The notes beneath the pieces are model-generated. The model saw only the letters and a list, made by a program, of their open reading frames with translations, made no database searches and was not told the origin of the DNA. Position numbers and translations under genes: made by a program. 64,000 bases of DNA from Cladocopium goreaui (lineage: Eukaryota; Sar; Dinophyceae; Suessiales; Symbiodiniaceae), in NCBI GenBank assembly GCA_947184155.2, contig CAMXCT020002645.1, positions 27,594 through 91,593 on the forward strand. The letters are read 5' to 3'. Shown here piece after piece: positions 1 through 14,800 of this stretch; positions within the stretch are counted from its first letter, which is position 1, and each line of letters starts with the position of its first letter.

Positions 1-27
1 TGCCATGTAACAAATTACCAGAGGGTA
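1..27. mobile_element. Family A inverted-repeat element, partial at window edge
   Basis: Carries the family A terminus TTACCAGAGGGTA. The rest lies outside the window. It overlaps the end of exon V10 and provides that exon's likely splice donor. Confidence 0.55.
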
Positions 28-126
28 GCCCCTTGCGGTCCCAAAACCGCCTGACCAGCGCTGCAAGGCGATCCCGGCGGACCAGGAGATCCGCTGCTCG
101 CGGTCCGAGATGTCGCGCGGCGTCTT
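19..126 (-). CDS. Gene V, exon V10 (36 codons, phase 0-0)
   Basis: Minus-strand exon preceded by the acceptor TTCTTTCAG (ending at 127) and followed by CTG|GTAATT. It is exactly 108 nt and open in the frame beginning KTPRDISDREQ, with Trp-rich content (ISWSAGIALQRWSGG) typical of folded protein rather than repeat translation. No family is recognised. The last codons (Gly-Tyr-Pro-Leu) and the donor GT lie inside the end of a dispersed inverted-repeat element (family A), so the exon terminus seems to have been supplied by that element. It is in phase with exons V9, V8 and V7. The downstream intron runs out of the window. Confidence 0.6.
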
Positions 127-3100
127 CTGAAAGAATCGCAGGCACCTTCGGATGGGGCACCGAAAAGGGGTGAAGAAAAAGACCTGGAGATGGTGGTTGT
201 TGAATAGATCTAAAACTATATCAATATATATATATATGGATATATAATAAATATATATATATATATATTTATCATATATCATATAATTATATATATAACA
301 TGGATTCTAAGTGATGATTTGTGAAATCTAACTGATTGTTGTGGAAACTAAATGGTTAGTGTGAATTCTAAGTGGTTATTATTGGTGAACAGTGTAGGGA
401 GGCCCTGTCAAGGCCCTGTCCAGAAGAATCCCCAAGGAATAGCGGGTTGAATCTTACACGGTAACCCGCTTCTATAGTAGATTTAATAGTGGTTTTACTT
501 CCAAAATCTTCCAAACATACCCTATAAATATTCTTAATAGCGCTTTATTTGTAAACAATTACCACTGGAAACATCGTTAAACTTACTATCACGGTTCTTA
601 TGGGTCATTTCATTCACCGGAAAATCGGCAATCAGCGGCATTGGAGCAGGCTGGAGAAGACAGAGATTTTGTAATCCCAAAATGGTGTGGGGAAATGGAA
701 CCCAAAATCTGGAAGAAAAAGTGGAGAGATGTGGATGTGGGTCAAAACCTTGGTACCTAGTGAGCCCCAAAATAGCTGGGATTTATGGATGTTCATCCCA
801 CTAAAAATGGTATTAATAGGTATTGACCCATACCCATGTGAGAGATGTGTTCTTTACTTCAGAAGTTCGGACGGGCAAGCGCGAAGGTACGGACACAAAA
901 AAACTCCATCAAAATCCGCTGCTTTGCTGGTTCGGGCCCAGCAAATGACAAATTTTGCTCATCTATCCTGGCAGACATCCAGTTCTTAGCTCGTTATCAA
1001 ACGTTCCCCCTGTTTCATGCCAACTTGAAGCCATGTTCACCTCCTTTTAGCACGGTAAGCCGCGTAGAAACATCTACAGTAAACCGCAACAGCACACCTC
1101 ACGGTGGAAGCAACTTGATATTCCTGACCAATGAAGGCTTGTTCCTCGGATTCAAACATGCTGAGCAGTCAAGTACCGAATGAGGGAAACCCCAGAAACA
1201 CCAGGTGCAAGGTGGTAGATCTGTCCATACATTCATATATGGGTCCCATGAAAGGTCATTTATCTGGGGATGAAATCTTAGCTATGCCCAATCATTCACG
1301 AACTTTCTAAGGCGCCAATCCAGTTGAGATTCACATCTATCTTTTTGAAGAAAAACATTGATGAAAACCTTCTTGGTTTCAAGCCAGATGAACAATATGC
1401 GTTTCAGTCCGTTGACAATAAGTTTGGAGTTTGGAACTCCAGCAATAGTTTCCAGTTGTTTCAATCTTTGCTGGAGTGGATACTTGAAAAATTGCCAGCA
1501 CCAGAAAAATGAGCGTCCAAAAGTCCAAACCCCCAAAGCTAAGAGCCTCAAGGGAGAAATTCACTTTGCCCATGTTGTGCGGTACCCTCTGGTAAACGTT
1601 TACATAACTATGGAAAATCACCATGTTTAATGGAAAAACTCACTATTTCAATGGTGGATCTTTCCATAGTTATGTAACAGTCATTACCAGAGGGAGCCCT
1701 GTTTGAAGCTGCGGCTCGCTCCCTCTCAAAAAAGAAATGGATCATCCCATGGCTAAAATTTCGACAAAGCGGCTAACACAAAAACGGCTGCTTGTCGAGT
1801 GCGGATTTTCATGACTGAAACATAGTTAGTTATAATAGTTATAATAGTTATATCATCCCACTTAGAACTGGGATAGAACTATGGATACCATCTGGTTATG
1901 ACTAACATAACCATGGAAAATCCCAACCATAAATGGAGGTATGAATGGGAAAATCATCTATAAATGGGCCATTTTCCATGGCTATGTTAAATAACCAGAG
2001 GGTATCTGACCATGCTTGTATAATTACATAAAGTAGTGAGCCCAAAAAAATGAAAGCTTGAAAAATTGAATTTATCACATTTGTCGATGGATTTGACAGC
2101 TATGCTTGAGCCATTCTCGTATGAAGAATCCCTTGGCTTTCTCAACTCTGAGCACAAGCATCCATGTTCCGCTTTTATGGTTCATCTCACCATTTTTGTT
2201 GCTGGTTTTCCACCACTTTTGCCCATCACTTCCCCCATCCACTTGCTGATAACTGTCCAGCTCCATACAGTAACCTAAAACATAGCTATGGAAGCCATGG
2301 TGTTTTTCAATAGCTATCTGGCTATCTGGCTGTAACCATCCCAGAAATTCGTAGGTTATCCCATCTATAGATGAACCAACAAGTTCCCTAACATGAACTA
2401 ACCATGGTTAACCAAACCACAGCCTCACCCTGTGTTGGATGTTCCAGGATGCTCCCCAGTGCTCCAGGCCCAAGCTTCCGGTTCACAGCCGTGAAATTTG
2501 AATCCATCGCCCCAGATTTCGTGGGCGCGACTGTTGGGCACAGCGGGACCTCAGATCGTCGCGACGATCCCCCGGCGGACCTCCGTTGCTGAAGTAACAG
2601 AAATCCCTCCGAGCTTGGACCATTTCCTCCCAAAATCCATGAAAATCCATGAAACATCATGAACCATCATGAAACTTTGGGGATACTGAGCTGAAAAGTT
2701 TGAAACGTTGAGGTGTTTCTTCAATTTAAACCTAAACCCGAGCTTGGAGCTTCATCGTCCTGCAGATACACCCAGTATCTCACCCTATCACCAGCAGATA
2801 CGAGATACGTACTCCAAAAAAAAATATCAAACTGATGTTGGGAATTCCAAATTTTGGATCATGTTTGTTCTTGATCCTGCAAATCGCCTGCGCATTTTTG
2901 CTTTGGAAACTCGTGATTTCGAAAACTCCCAGTTGAGCAATGTTCAAACCCTCGATTGTCCCTTCAAATACTGGTTTGTGAATAGTGAGTCCCAGTTTAT
3001 GGTCATGTTTAATCATCCCGAATATCAACCAAGGAGGTTGATAACCCCTGAAATCAACATCGACCAATCATCATGTATCAATTACGTCCCCATGCTTTGA

Positions 3101-5012
3101 ATTGTCAACACCCCTAACTAATGACGCTTAAATCAAGATAAAATAACCGAACTCGGGATTGTTGAACCCGTATCCTTGCCAATTGTTGCTCAAAGACCTT
3201 GAAAACTCACCAGGGTCAGAGGTCATGTTTTCGATGGTTATCAACCAGCTCCCCCATTTTTTGCCCCTGCTCTTGTTCACCATGGTAACCTTTGCAAGGC
3301 CGGACAGCTGTAAATCGTGGCCAAATCACCATGTTCCATGTTTCGCAAAATCAACTCCTCGACCCAACGTCACTCAAAAAAACTGAGTCCCATATCCCAT
3401 TGTTTTCCCACGTCGCTCCTTTTTCACATCATGGATTCGCCATGTTTTACCCACATCCGAGGCACAGAGAGCCGTCCAAACGCTCGTGACGTTGTGGTCG
3501 AAGGCGTTGACGTCGCCATCCACCAAGGCATTGTCGCTGCCGATGGCAAAGGCTTGGCCCTGCAACGGGAAGGTGCACAGCACGTCCTGGCGTGCTGGAA
3601 GGGCAACCAGTGCCCAAAAAAACGGCACAAGGGATGTGCAAAGGGGTGACCAGCAAAAAATGATCAAACATGTGGTTTAACATGGTTCTTATTTTACTGA
3701 GAAAAATGAGAATTGATGGTTTAATATTCATTGGCTCAGCTTACTTATTCCAATCTATCACTAAGGTAACTATGGGGTTTGGATGTTTATGGATGTCATG
3801 GGGGGTATAGACCAACAAACATAACTGGGGCCACCTAGCAGTGGGTTCGGAGAGTGGGCCATGGCGAATGCATGCGACTCCCTTAGGGTTGTAACCTGAG
3901 ATATGCAGAAAGAAAAGTGCTAATTTACTGGTCTTCCCAATTTTGGGAAAAAAAACAAGGCATCAGCTTTCCAAAACAGTTTTTAGCAGAGTTTAGCAAG
4001 AAAATATAGGCTACTTAACCCCTGTAAACAAGGACTTGCCAAATCAAAATGTGGTTTTAAGATGTTTCAAGCAACAAACAATATGAGTTCTACAACAAGA
4101 AAAAAAATCGCCCTTGGGCGCATGGACTTCATGGCTCAGCTCATGAGAACCCCCAGAAACAAGCCGCCCCTCTCAAGCCGAAAGCCCAGACCCACCATTT
4201 ACCCTCTGGTAAACCACAGTTTGCTATTGAAAATGGCCATTGAAATAGTTGATTTACCCGTTAAAAATGGTGGTTTTCCATAGCTATGTTAGTTTACCAG
4301 AGAGTACATCTTCTGTCCATTGTGCCCGGAAAAATCATCGATTTTGTCAAGAAATCCAACTCTCGTTTAAACACCGCTTAAAACCCAGTTGATGAGACAT
4401 CACTACGTGCCTCTTTAAAATTGTGGGGCCGTTATGCTTCAAAACGACCCGATTTACCTATGAAAACTGGTGATGTTAGCAAATCATTTAATGACCGGAA
4501 GGTACAGCCAATCAATTTCTGGGTGTTCAATGGTTTTCGGACCCACAGACTCAGCAGCCTCAAAAAAGTGTAGTTCGGACAAACCTCAGTGACACTTCAT
4601 GGGGATTTTGAAGACGACCTGGGGAACGTTGGAACAGCAACGTTCATTGACTTCCAAAGCAAGTAGCCGGTCAAAAACAATGATGCCTTTGCAAAGAATA
4701 GAATACAGTAAATATAATTTATACGAATACAACTAGTGATTGTTAAGAATGGTGATGATTATGGATCATTGTAACAAGCATGGCTGCAAAACGTAGCCAG
4801 GCAGTGCCAGCAGTGCCAGGCAGCCCAGCATCCTGAAACCCATCGACTTTTGAGGGTCAATAGTTTGAGATCCAGCCATTGAAGCACCAAGCAACGGTAT
4901 TATCATTTATGACAATATGCATATTATTATATACATATACATGTACATGTACATGTACATGGACATGTACATATACATATACATATATACATATATATAT
5001 ATACATATACAT

Positions 5013-5049
<37 letters not shown>

Positions 5050-8000
5050 ATCATATACATGTACATATACTATATACAGTAGATATACATATACATATAC
5101 ACATACATATGCATATACATATGCATATACATATGCACATACATATACATATACATGTACATGTACATGGACATGTACATATACATATACATATACAAAT
5201 ACATATACATATACCTATACCTATACCTATACATATACATCTACAGATACATCTACATATACATATAGATATAAGCCAGTGCCATGGCATTTGGGTGTGT
5301 CATTTGTAAATGGGTTTTTCATTTGGGTTGTCCCATGTTAACAGTATGATCTTATGGGTAAGTAATTGTGATGTTTCAAATTTGGGTTGTCCATTCTAAT
5401 ATGATGCTCTTATGGGTTTATGGTTTCATGGATCTAAGTAACTGTAACGTTTCAAAATGTTGAACTCATGCATTCGTGACATGCACGTCCGTTCTCTCAG
5501 ACTCAAGGATTTCAGGCGTCCGGTGCCTTCCGACGTCTGGTTTCTGGCGTTTGGTTTCTTAGCAGCGGCTGGGTTCCGGCGCTTCCTGCAATAATGTATA
5601 TATATATATATATATATATATCAATAAATAAAAAAAATATATATATATACATATATGACCCATTATTGTACAATAGCACTGCCACAAAGGTAGTGTTTGC
5701 GCCGCCGCACAGGTGCATGGTTGCGCCGCACAGGTGCATGAAGACATTTTGTCAAGGTATACTATAATTTAAAGCAGTGATGAACAAGGTTTCCTTTAAT
5801 GTCCTTTGTCTTACTCTATCCTTCAATCTATGCCCTGGAGTCCTGTCCAGTCCATCCTTCAATCCATCCTCGGGAACCCGGTCCAATCCATCCCTCATCC
5901 CATCACCTTAGTCTAGTCTAGCCTAGTGCCCTGTATCAATCAAATCCTCTCAGCCCAACCCACTGCATGCACCAACCCATTTGTTTAATCCACTCCAGCC
6001 CATCCATCCTGCAACCCAGCCCCCATGATGCATCCCCCTTCCGCTATCAGTTGGAAAAAAAACATTCATGTCAATCCATCCCCCTCCGTGTTCTGTCCAG
6101 GTCCCTCCAAGTCAATATAACCCAGTGCGTCCATGGGTCAACCCCCCAAACCGTTTATAAACCCATACCTTCAGTCAGTTCCAGCCCTTCCTCAACTTAA
6201 ACCTCCGAACCCATCCTGGTTTGAGTATGAACGTAAAGACTTTATCCATCCCAGCCCTCTCAGAATTCCTCCAATCCAAAACTACCCCTGCAACCTATCC
6301 ATGCCAGTCCACCGTCTAACCATTAACCTATCCAACATGCGAAACCCATCTGGTCAACCCAATGTAATGTTATCATCCGTTCATACGTTCCCCTAAACAA
6401 CTCCAGTCTATCTATCTTGCCCGGCCCTCTGTACCCATTCTTTGACATAACAACACTTTGCTCAATTTATGCCAGTCATGCCACATCATTCCACAATCTG
6501 ATCGTTTCTACCATTTCACTATTGTTGCCAACCCGTCCCTGCCCCTTTTCCTTCTATCTCCCAGACCACAGCAACCCTTGTGTCTGTCCATACCAGTCCA
6601 TCCATTAAGTCCTATCATCAACCTGGAGCCACACTTTCTCTAATCACAAGTCCATCCATCAGCCAAACATCCTCCAGCCCTCCGTTTCATGCATGTCCCC
6701 ATCTTGTTCATAATGTTTTGATTCCAAAGACACCTGTGTCAAATGTGTTCTGTCATCCCAGCCCATCCATAAATCTATCCAAGTCTTCTCCGTCCTGTCT
6801 AGCCCCTTCATCCACCCATTTACTTCCTCGATTCCAACCTGTCTCTACTCCCCTACTCTCAGTCCAAGTCCATGTCGCTTCATACACCAGCTCTTGAAGG
6901 TTAGTTTCCACTGAATCCCGCCCCCTGCAAACCCATGTTCATCACTGCTAGCGGCTTTGAATATTACCAGAAAGAAATGTTACCTTACATTTTAAGTCAC
7001 TGAAACTATTGTTTGTGAAATAATGTATTGTGCAAGAATATTGTTTCAAACTTACAATTATAATGATGGATCTTTCTCAGACTCCTTCTACGCCACCGGA
7101 CTGAACCATGAAAATAACGTTTTGGAAAATAACACTGTAACTGTCCCTCATTCTAACTGTTGCCCCCTGCCTTATGAAAGGATTATGTTTGGATGATGCT
7201 GTTTGCTTATAAGTGGGTGGTATTTTGGACGATGTTTGGGATGATGAAGTGGATGAAACATTAGAATATATTTGAATGATGATGTTTGCATATAAGTGGA
7301 GAATGTTTGGATGATTGTGTTTGTTTATTGTGATTGTTTTTTCAGGTGGATAATGTTAGCATATGGATGATGTTTGGGATGATAAAGTGGAAGTGAACTG
7401 CAAAAAACATGGGTTTAAAACAAACATTTAAAAACAAACAATTTTTGAACTGACGTTGAAAGGAAAATGAACTATATGAAATAAACGGACTTGACGAGAA
7501 GCATAATATCAAATTTTCAATGGTTTCGTCCAATGGTTTTCAATGATTTCATTGGTTTCTTTGATTTTAAATCGATTTTCAAAGGAAATTAATGAAAATC
7601 CATCAAATGATTCTTAATCGATTTTTTAAAAGGATTATAACGAATGTTCACAGGAAAATTGTGAAAATCCATTGGTGTAAGGGTAGATAGGATAATTCTT
7701 TTTCAACCGCCCCAATGGCCCAAGAGGCCCCGCGATAGCCCTCGCATTTTTTTTACTTTTTCGGATTTTCAGACATGTTTTTGAATTTTTCCTAAATATT
7801 CACAATTTGAAAATTTTGAACTCGGGGCGACGTCCCTGGAAAAAAACGAAAAATCTGAAACCGAAAAATTTCGTTGCGATTTTGTTATTTCCAGTTGGGG
7901 GGTTGGGGTCTCGGCGGGTCTCAGTGGGATATATTTGAACTTCGTCCAGTGGTTTTCATTGATTTTCAATCGATGTTTGAAGAAAAATTGTGAAAACTCA

Positions 8001-8801
8001 TTGTTTTTTCATTTACTCTTAAAGGAAAATATTGAAAATCCATGGGGGCTCATTGATTTCAAATCGCTTCTTCAAGCAACACGGTGAAAGTCTGTTTTTT
8101 TTCATGGATCTTTAGTCAATTTTGCCTTAGCCAGTTTTCGAAATCATGCTATGTTTTGGGTCAGAAGTATCGAAACCCAATGCCATTTGCTAACTTCCTG
8201 TCCGGTGGTATAGTAGTTACTAAGGAAAAAGTAGCGGCGAAGATGACAGCAATTAAGTATATAGGTATATGTACATAAATATAAATTCGTGGGTTCAGTA
8301 AAGACAATCAGGCACTGTAAAGTGTCATTGTATGAAAACGATCAAATCATACTTTGACAAATGCATGAATACATAAATATAGAAAATATATGTAAGGCCC
8401 TTAGACTACACAAAACCAGTGCCTGGATTCCGGCATTGGGTTTCCGGCACAGCAAGTGTGAGGCCTCCGGCATTTGACTAAGGGCTAAGGTGGACATATA
8501 ATGACATGTATATATATATATATATACATGATCGCTGGGCGACTTCGAACTGGTGATGGAGACCTCCATCGATCCTGGAATCTCGGCAACCCGGTTCCTG
8601 CATTGAGGAGCCCCTGTGTTGATAGATGTAGACATACATGTATCTGTATATACATATGTGATATGTGTTTTCATTCGCAGATGCATATACACATATATAC
8701 AGTATTTAAATAGATCGTTTTCTGTATTCCAGGTATGCTTCTTAGACTACACAAGCGTCTGGTCTCCGGCACTTGACTAGGGAATAATTAACATTTTGAC
8801 A

Positions 8802-8864
<63 letters not shown>

Positions 8865-11800
8865 ATACATATGTGGTATGTGTTTTGATTCACATATACA
8901 AATACTATCAAATATTCATTTATACTGTATATAGATATGTTGACTTATTTATTTATCCCGCTATGGTTCTTAGACTGCACAAGCGTTTTGTCTCCGGCAC
9001 TTGACTAAGGACTTTTTTAAATGATATTATCTATCTTTAAAGCAAATATATATATATATATGTCCTTCGTTATTTATGTATACGTATATATGTAATATGT
9101 GGTTTTATTCATATATACTGATACTGATATATAAATGCTGTGTATATATATATATATTCATTTATCTATTTATGTGTTCCTGGTATGGTTCTTAGGCTAC
9201 ACAAGTGCCTGGCCTCCGGCACTTGACTAAGGAATAATTCATATTTTGACATATTTCTCTTTGTATACATCTATCTGTCTATAAACAAATATATGTTCCT
9301 TTGATACAATTTTCACACATACAGATACTCATATATACTGTAAATATATATATATATATATTTATTTATTTATTTATGTGTTCCTGGTATGGTATGGTTC
9401 TTAGACTATGCAAGTGCCTGGCCTCCGGCACTTGACTCAGATTAAGACCGTTTTTTTCAGTGCCTGGCTTCCGGCACTGCAAGATTTGACTAAGGGCTAA
9501 GGTTGGTACCACTCATACGCATCCTCCATCTGTCACACCTTGTCATTCAACCATCCAATCCTTTATCTGCCAATCACATTTCCAACTGTCCATCCATCCA
9601 TTCATCCATCCATCAAACTGTTTGTTTGTTCACCCACCAATCCATCCATCCATGTTTCCAGTTGTCCATCCATTCATCTCACCATGTGTATATATATATA
9701 TATATATATTTATTTATTTATATATATTTATTTAAATTTATTTATTTATATTTATTTATAAATCGATATTATATATATATATATATATATCATCATTCTT
9801 TCACTGTAAGTCCATTGACAACAACAGCTTGAGCATTCACAACAGTTTTAGAGAGTACGTTTTAAGCAACAGCCTTAGAATTTCTTATTTAAGAATTTTT
9901 TTTGTATTTCCAAAAAACATCCTTGAATGAAAAACATAGTTTTAGCTCAGGTTTTGTTTTGGTAACCAATGGTAGTTTGACATCTCTAGTGGGCAAATGT
10001 CATGAGTTAAAACAACATGAAACATATGGTTGAGACCCCCAGGTCCAGTAACTCACTGCTTGGCCTCCGGCAGTGGGCCATCGCCCATGTTTGGGTACCG
10101 GCATGGTGCACTAAGGATCCGACATTTCCGTTTCTTAGGTTTCAATCGGCTGTGGATTCTGGACCCTGCCATGGTGGACGCTTGGTTTTGAATCTAAGAA
10201 TTGTTGGACAACAAGTTTCTTTGCAATGAAGTTTGTCATTTGAAAACTAAAGGTAGAAACTTGGCGAATTCGAACGTAATACTTCAAGCCAATGTAACGT
10301 TCTCCGCAAGAAACAAGTTGTTTTATTTACCGCAGTTGTAGAAGCCACAAAGCTACTAATGTGATAAGATAATGTTGCTTCAGTATTTTCGGTACCTAGG
10401 GCTCAGCATCTTTATGGGGAGGGTTTATGCCCAAGAATGGTTTGATCCAAGTGCGAAGCTTTTGCATGTTCGACTGTGACTCTGATTGAACTCAACATGT
10501 ATGTAGGTAAGGGTCAACGCAACAAAAACAAGAGTCTATGTTCTCCGATTTTGAACTAAGCAGGACAGGACGGCTACACGCTCCCACCCAGACTACACAT
10601 CCAACTCGTGCTTTGGGGTCCCAATTTTCAGGCTCCAGTGTTTGCTCCAGCGCTTGACACTGCACCAAGTCTGCTTGACCCCCCGCCGGTCAACACATCC
10701 AGTGTGAGACATTCGTGGAGCATGGGTCATGCGTGGTCAGTCCCAGTGTAAGAACTTATAGTCACTTAGTCGAAAGCATGTTTGTTCACACACTGGTCAT
10801 GCACTTTGTAAGTGAATCCAAAGGCTGTTTATGCATTCTTGGTTGAACATATGTTTCAAAAATCGCATGTTTGTTCGATCACTTGTCATACAGGGAGGGA
10901 AGGCAAATTTAACAGCTCCGCAGTGATGGATCAAATCGTCTGGGGCATCTTTCAAATGAACGGAGGGTTGCACCAGGATACAAAAGAAAGCTAGTCAGCT
11001 CGTTCACACCCTTACAAAGCCATGATTCTGGGTTTTGATTCTGGGCTTTTTGACGTTGAGACAAAGAAATCGATTCAACATAATCACAAATCGAGTATTC
11101 CATGCAGCATGCACAGCTCCCCTCACCCGCCCAGGTCTTCCTCGATGCAGGATCTTGTGGGGGCCGTCAAAGTTAGATGCTCGGGGCCATCACCCAGACC
11201 TGCAGATTTGGGTGAAAAAATGTACCCCAGCATTTGTTACGCTTTTCACTTGCAGTTGAGGTTTTCACACTTGCAATCATTGTTAAGATCCATGTTACCA
11301 TGCTGATTCTTACTTTGCATTTTTTGATAGCCCAAACATGTCTCACATGTCTTGGGGATTCATGAAATGTGCAATCATTTTTTTTGAGATAAATTTATCA
11401 CCATTTTCATGGGGCATTTTATGGATGTATTTTTCTTCAGGTCCAACACCAATGTGTAGGACTGACTTAATCAGGTTTTGCCAAAGATGGCATTTTTGTT
11501 GCGTAGACTCGTTGTCGTTGTTGTTGTTGTTGTTGTGGTTGTTGTTGTTGTTCTTGTTCTTGTTTTTGTTCTTGTTGTTGTTATTGTTCTTGTTCTTGTT
11601 CTTGTTCTTGTTGTTGTTGTTGTTGTCGTTGTCGTTGTCGTTGTTGTTGCTGTTGTTGTTGTTGTTGTGTTTGTCGTCGTTGTTGGTTGTTGTTGTTGTT
11701 GTGTGTTGTTGGTCGTTGTTGTTGCTGTTGTTGTCGCATTTCTATCCATATATAGGTTCCGCATGTTGTCCAACCATGGGTCTGGATTCCGGCCCTTTCT

Positions 11801-14800
11801 AGTGGTTTTCATCCTAATCACTCAGTGATTAGGATGAAAACGGCTGGTCAATGGTCCAGTGGTCGGTGGTAACAGGCAGGGGCGGCGTAAAATAACTGAA
11901 CTTGGCCAGGCTCACAACTCATGACAGACTCTGGGGTAACCATGGGGTGCTGTTGAACCAAGAATAAGCTGAAGCCTTTGCCCAATGCACACTCACATTC
12001 AGAAAAAGATCTTTTAGCCAAGTGAGTTTCCCTTTTTTGGGATATATATTTTTTGGTGACCTTCGACTCTCTCGATGCTTGTTCAAACCTCTGATGATAT
12101 TGTAATAGCTTGGACAGAAAGGCCAGTGGTTGTACGACAACATGAGGAATATTGAATGAAAACAACAACATGATAACATGAACAAGTCCCATGGTGAACT
12201 CGAAGCATGGCAGAAAGGGCCGGAATTCAGACCTAATATATAGACTGTGCAATTTCCGTGGTGAACACATCATGCCTCGTACAGAGTTACATGTCTTGAG
12301 ATGTCTTTTGAGTACATCCAAAAAGAATGGATGCCAACACTGTTGCAGAAATAAATTCCTCAGCGGGATCACCTTGAGTCTGATATGATGTCAAATTTTA
12401 GACTGATGAGGTCAGGTGACACCTAGCACACTTCATCTAAAGGCCACTGACTGGTAATTACTTGGTTGAGCGTTAAGTTAGCTCATTCGCGAAAGATCAT
12501 TTGGGACAATCGTAGGTCCGAGATATTTGGGGCAACCGTATAGGTCCGAGATATTTGGGGCAACCGTAGGTCCGAGATATTTGGGGCAACCGTAGGTCCG
12601 AGATATTTGGGGCAACCGTAGGTCCGAGATATATTTGGGGCAACCGTAGGTCCGAGATATTTGGGGCAACCGTAGGTCCGAGATATTTGGGACAACCGTA
12701 GGTCCGAGATATTTGGGGCAACCGTAGGTCCGAGACATTTGGGGCAACCGTAGGTCCGGGATATTCGGGGTAACCGTAGGTCCGAGATATTTGGGGCAAC
12801 AGCAGGTCCGAGATATTTGATGATACTTGAGGCAACCGTAGGTCCAAGGTATTTGGGGCAACCGTAGGTCCGAGATATTTGGGGCAACCGTAGGTCCGAG
12901 ATATTTGGGGTAACCGTAGGTCCGAGATATTTGGGGCAACCGTAGGTCCGAGATATTTGGGGTAACCGTAGGTCCGAGATATTTGGGGCAACCGTAGGTC
13001 CGAGATATTTGGGATAACCGTAGGTCCGAGATATTTGGGGCAACCGTTGGCAACCGTGCCTGAGATGATATCACGACCCGTGTGCGGGGCAACTCTGAGT
13101 TGCCGTAGGTCCGAGATATTTGGGGCAACCGTAGGTCTGAGATATTTGGGGCAACCGTAGGTCCGAGATATTTGAGGCAACCGTAGGTCCAAGATATTTG
13201 GGGCAACCGTAGGTCCGAGATATTTGGGACAACCGTAGGTCCGAGATATTTGGGGCAACCGTAGGTCCGAGATATTTGGGGTAACCGTAGGTCCGAGATA
13301 TTTGGGGCAACCGTAGGTCCGAGATATTTGGGGCAAGCCTATAGGTCCGAGATATTTGGGACAACCTGGCCAGAGGTTAAGGAAGTCAAAAAGTGACAAG
13401 ATGTTTTTTGGGAATATTCATTGGATTCCATCCACAACCGCTATTGTTTCAACATGATTCCAATAATTCATGTTCATTATTATTATTATCGAACTTCGGT
13501 AATTTATGATCCTTATGTAATATCATCGGTACTCTTTATTATGATGATTAATTTGGATTGAGAAAATATCTTATGTAATATCTTGGCATGAGGATATCTA
13601 GAACTCACAATAATAAGATCAGAGGTGCTAAGGGGTTTACTCAAGATGATTTTATGATTGAGAAAATAAACGGTTGATTGTTCCTTAGGAATTCCATAGG
13701 GCTATATTATAGGCTATAGTTATAAGAATAACTTGTTAATATCAGGAAAATGAACCGTTCATTGTCTCTACATAGCCCATTAGGGTAAATTAATGAATGC
13801 CCTGGCAAATTCATGAATAAATTAATGAGCACAACCAATTGTGGAATCACCCCATAAATTTTAAACCTATTATAGTATAATTGAAAAATAAGTATGGGAA
13901 ATAATATAACCCCCGACTGCCACCGCCGCTGGCTGCCGCTGCTGTGGCGCCCGGCGGCTTCTGGAGCCACCGCCGGGGCCTCAGCGGTTGCAGCGATCCT
14001 CCTCCTTCTCCTCCTTCTCCTCCTTGTCCTCCTCCTCCTTCTTCTCCTTCTCCTCCTTCTCCTCCTCCTCCTTCTCCTCCTTCACCTCCTCCTCCTCATC
14101 ATCATCATCGTCATCATCATCAACGTCATCATTATCATCATCATCACCATCGTCATCACCATCATCATCATCATCATCACCATCATCAACACCATCATCA
14201 TCACCATCATCAGGATCATCATCCCCCTCATCATCATCCCCCTCATCATCATCATCATCATCACCACCATCATCATCAACATCATCATCATCATCACCAT
14301 CATCATCACCATCACCATCATCATCACCATCATCATCACCATCCTCATCATTATCCTCTTCCTCCTCCTCCTCCTCATCATCATCATCATCAGTTTCCCC
14401 TTCATCTTGCCCTGGCTAGAAGAGTCCCTTAGGCCAAGCCAATGGCATATCTTTTTGATAGATTTATTTCTATTTGGTTTCGATGGATTGGATGACTAGC
14501 AATTTTAATTGATTTTACGTAATCTCAAATTAGTCAACTACTATGGCCAGACCTTAGTGCCTTGCGATGCCTTTGTGGGGATTGTCATTGTGACACCCTG
14601 GGCTCCGATACTGTTATGCTCGATCAATGGGAATCAAACTGACAATTTGTTTGGCCCAGTAAAGAATCCTGGTCCTAATTGAATGGAGTGGCATTAGACA
14701 CTTGGTTCGACTACATGACTTTGGGGGCTTGCTGATAGAAAACCGCGTTGGGATTGGGGGTTGGAATTATTCAACCAACTTACCTGGCACCCATGAAATC

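Larger units (their letters stand above)
5270..12480 (+). repeat. Giant inverted repeat, left arm (7.2 kb)
   Basis: Reading this arm forward matches the reverse complement of 21,300-28,460. Landmarks pair in order: 5,281 CCATGGCATTTGGG with 28,455; the Pro/Ser-like CCATCC-rich block at 5,960-6,900 with 26,800-27,710; the hairpin module array 8.4-9.5 kb with 24.1-25.2 kb; 10.0-11.3 kb with 22.4-23.7 kb; the (GTT)n array with the (CAA)n array at 22.03 kb; and 12.4 kb with 21.36 kb. Arms are nearly identical from 10 to 12.4 kb and visibly diverged from 5.3 to 9.5 kb. Confidence 0.92.

Noticed and set aside
4917..5309. His/Ile/Tyr-rich frames over the ACATAT array
   Set aside because: Microsatellite translation in several frames on both strands.
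5967..6900. Pro/Ser/His-rich plus-strand frames
   Set aside because: CCATCC-type degenerate repeat; the mirror copy changes length and frame, with no splice-like borders.
9503..9832. Possible gene in the CCATCCATC-rich segment
   Set aside because: Repeat-derived His/Pro/Ser sequence running into AT microsatellite; the mirror copy is altered.
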